The notes below the pieces were generated by a model. That model was given only the letters and a program-made list of their open reading frames with translations. It ran no database searches and was not told where the DNA came from. Positions 15,691 to 15,724 of a DNA stretch of 15,724 nucleotides are shown piece by piece (positions within the stretch are counted from its first letter, which is position 1; each line of letters begins with the position of its first letter). The DNA is from Bacteroidales bacterium. GTDB lineage: Bacteria; Bacteroidota; Bacteroidia; Bacteroidales; UBA932. The stretch lies in contig JAFZMA010000172.1 in the NCBI GenBank assembly GCA_017551215.1, positions 1-15,724 of the forward strand. Reading direction: 5' to 3'. A program made the position numbers and the translations under genes.

Positions 15691-15724
15691 TTATTTCTTC
15701 TTAAGTACTATGGTTTCTTTCTCC
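15691..15724 (-). CDS. C-terminal end of a third DUF3857-type paralogue (partial)
   Basis: On the minus strand the last 11 bp-spaced codons before the right edge read EKETIVLKKK followed by TAA (complement of 15691-15693). Nine of these ten residues are identical to the C-terminus of the 663-residue protein (EKETIVLKRK). The reading frame continues beyond the window. The stop is 8 bp upstream of the 663-residue protein's ATG, so the gene is in the same operon. Ten residues are few, but identity, frame, stop position and spacing all agree. Confidence 0.75.
   Translation of the reverse strand, partial: EKETIVLKKK

Noticed and set aside
1..15724. CRISPR arrays, tRNA/rRNA genes, insertion sequences, phage or toxin-antitoxin modules
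   Set aside because: No regularly spaced direct repeats, cloverleaf-like segments, transposase motifs or terminal inverted repeats were noticed; almost all bases are inside well-supported genes.

Overview
The window looks like a chromosomal core-gene segment of an obligately or mostly anaerobic member of the Bacteroidota, probably order Bacteroidales. The evidence is: an IspG with a remnant of the extra middle domain seen in Bacteroidetes, chlamydiae and plants; DUF3857/transglutaminase-type secreted proteins; a PorT-like outer-membrane barrel; an Ig-like (Big_5) lipoprotein of a Bacteroidetes-specific type; A-rich leaders without Shine-Dalgarno sequences; and -7 boxes of the Bacteroidetes type (TAnnTTTG). 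The phosphofructokinase has the signature of the pyrophosphate-using type. HydG and a flavodiiron protein point to [FeFe]-hydrogenase metabolism in an anaerobe that meets some oxygen. No mobile element, tRNA, rRNA, CRISPR array or phage gene was seen, and coding density is very high, with no gene-free stretch above about 80 bp.

Layout. (1) Positions 1-723, minus strand: the N-terminal 241 codons of pfk, which runs off the left edge. (2) 724-805: an 82-bp divergent promoter region. (3) 806-11814, plus strand: seven tightly packed genes, ligA, flavodiiron protein (fprA-type), hydG, rel, Ig-like lipoprotein, PorT-like barrel protein and ispG. Gaps are 42, 6 and 10 bp, then a 4-bp ATGA overlap, a direct stop/start abutment, and another ATGA overlap. 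The last six genes are very likely one transcript. (4) 11815-11816: only 2 bp separate the ispG stop from the stop of the oppositely oriented group. (5) 11817-15724, minus strand: a tandem array of DUF3857-type secreted proteins. The order of transcription is a third paralogue (only its last 10 codons are in the window), a 663-residue protein whose transglutaminase site is lost, and a 625-residue protein that keeps the Cys and His of the site.

How the genes fit together. LigA seals nicks and ends in a probable sliding-clamp-binding peptide. The flavodiiron protein reduces O2 (or NO) and sits directly upstream of hydG, whose product makes the CO/CN ligands of the oxygen-labile hydrogenase H-cluster. 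IspG at the end of the group is another [4Fe-4S] enzyme. Rel makes and degrades (p)ppGpp and is translationally coupled to two envelope proteins of unknown function. I found no convincing novel multi-gene system such as a defence island or unusual RNA. The points most worth a second look are the LigA C-terminal clamp motif, the shortened IspG insert, the fprA-hydG pairing without other hyd genes, the paralogue array with an inactivated member, and the terminator-less convergent junction.
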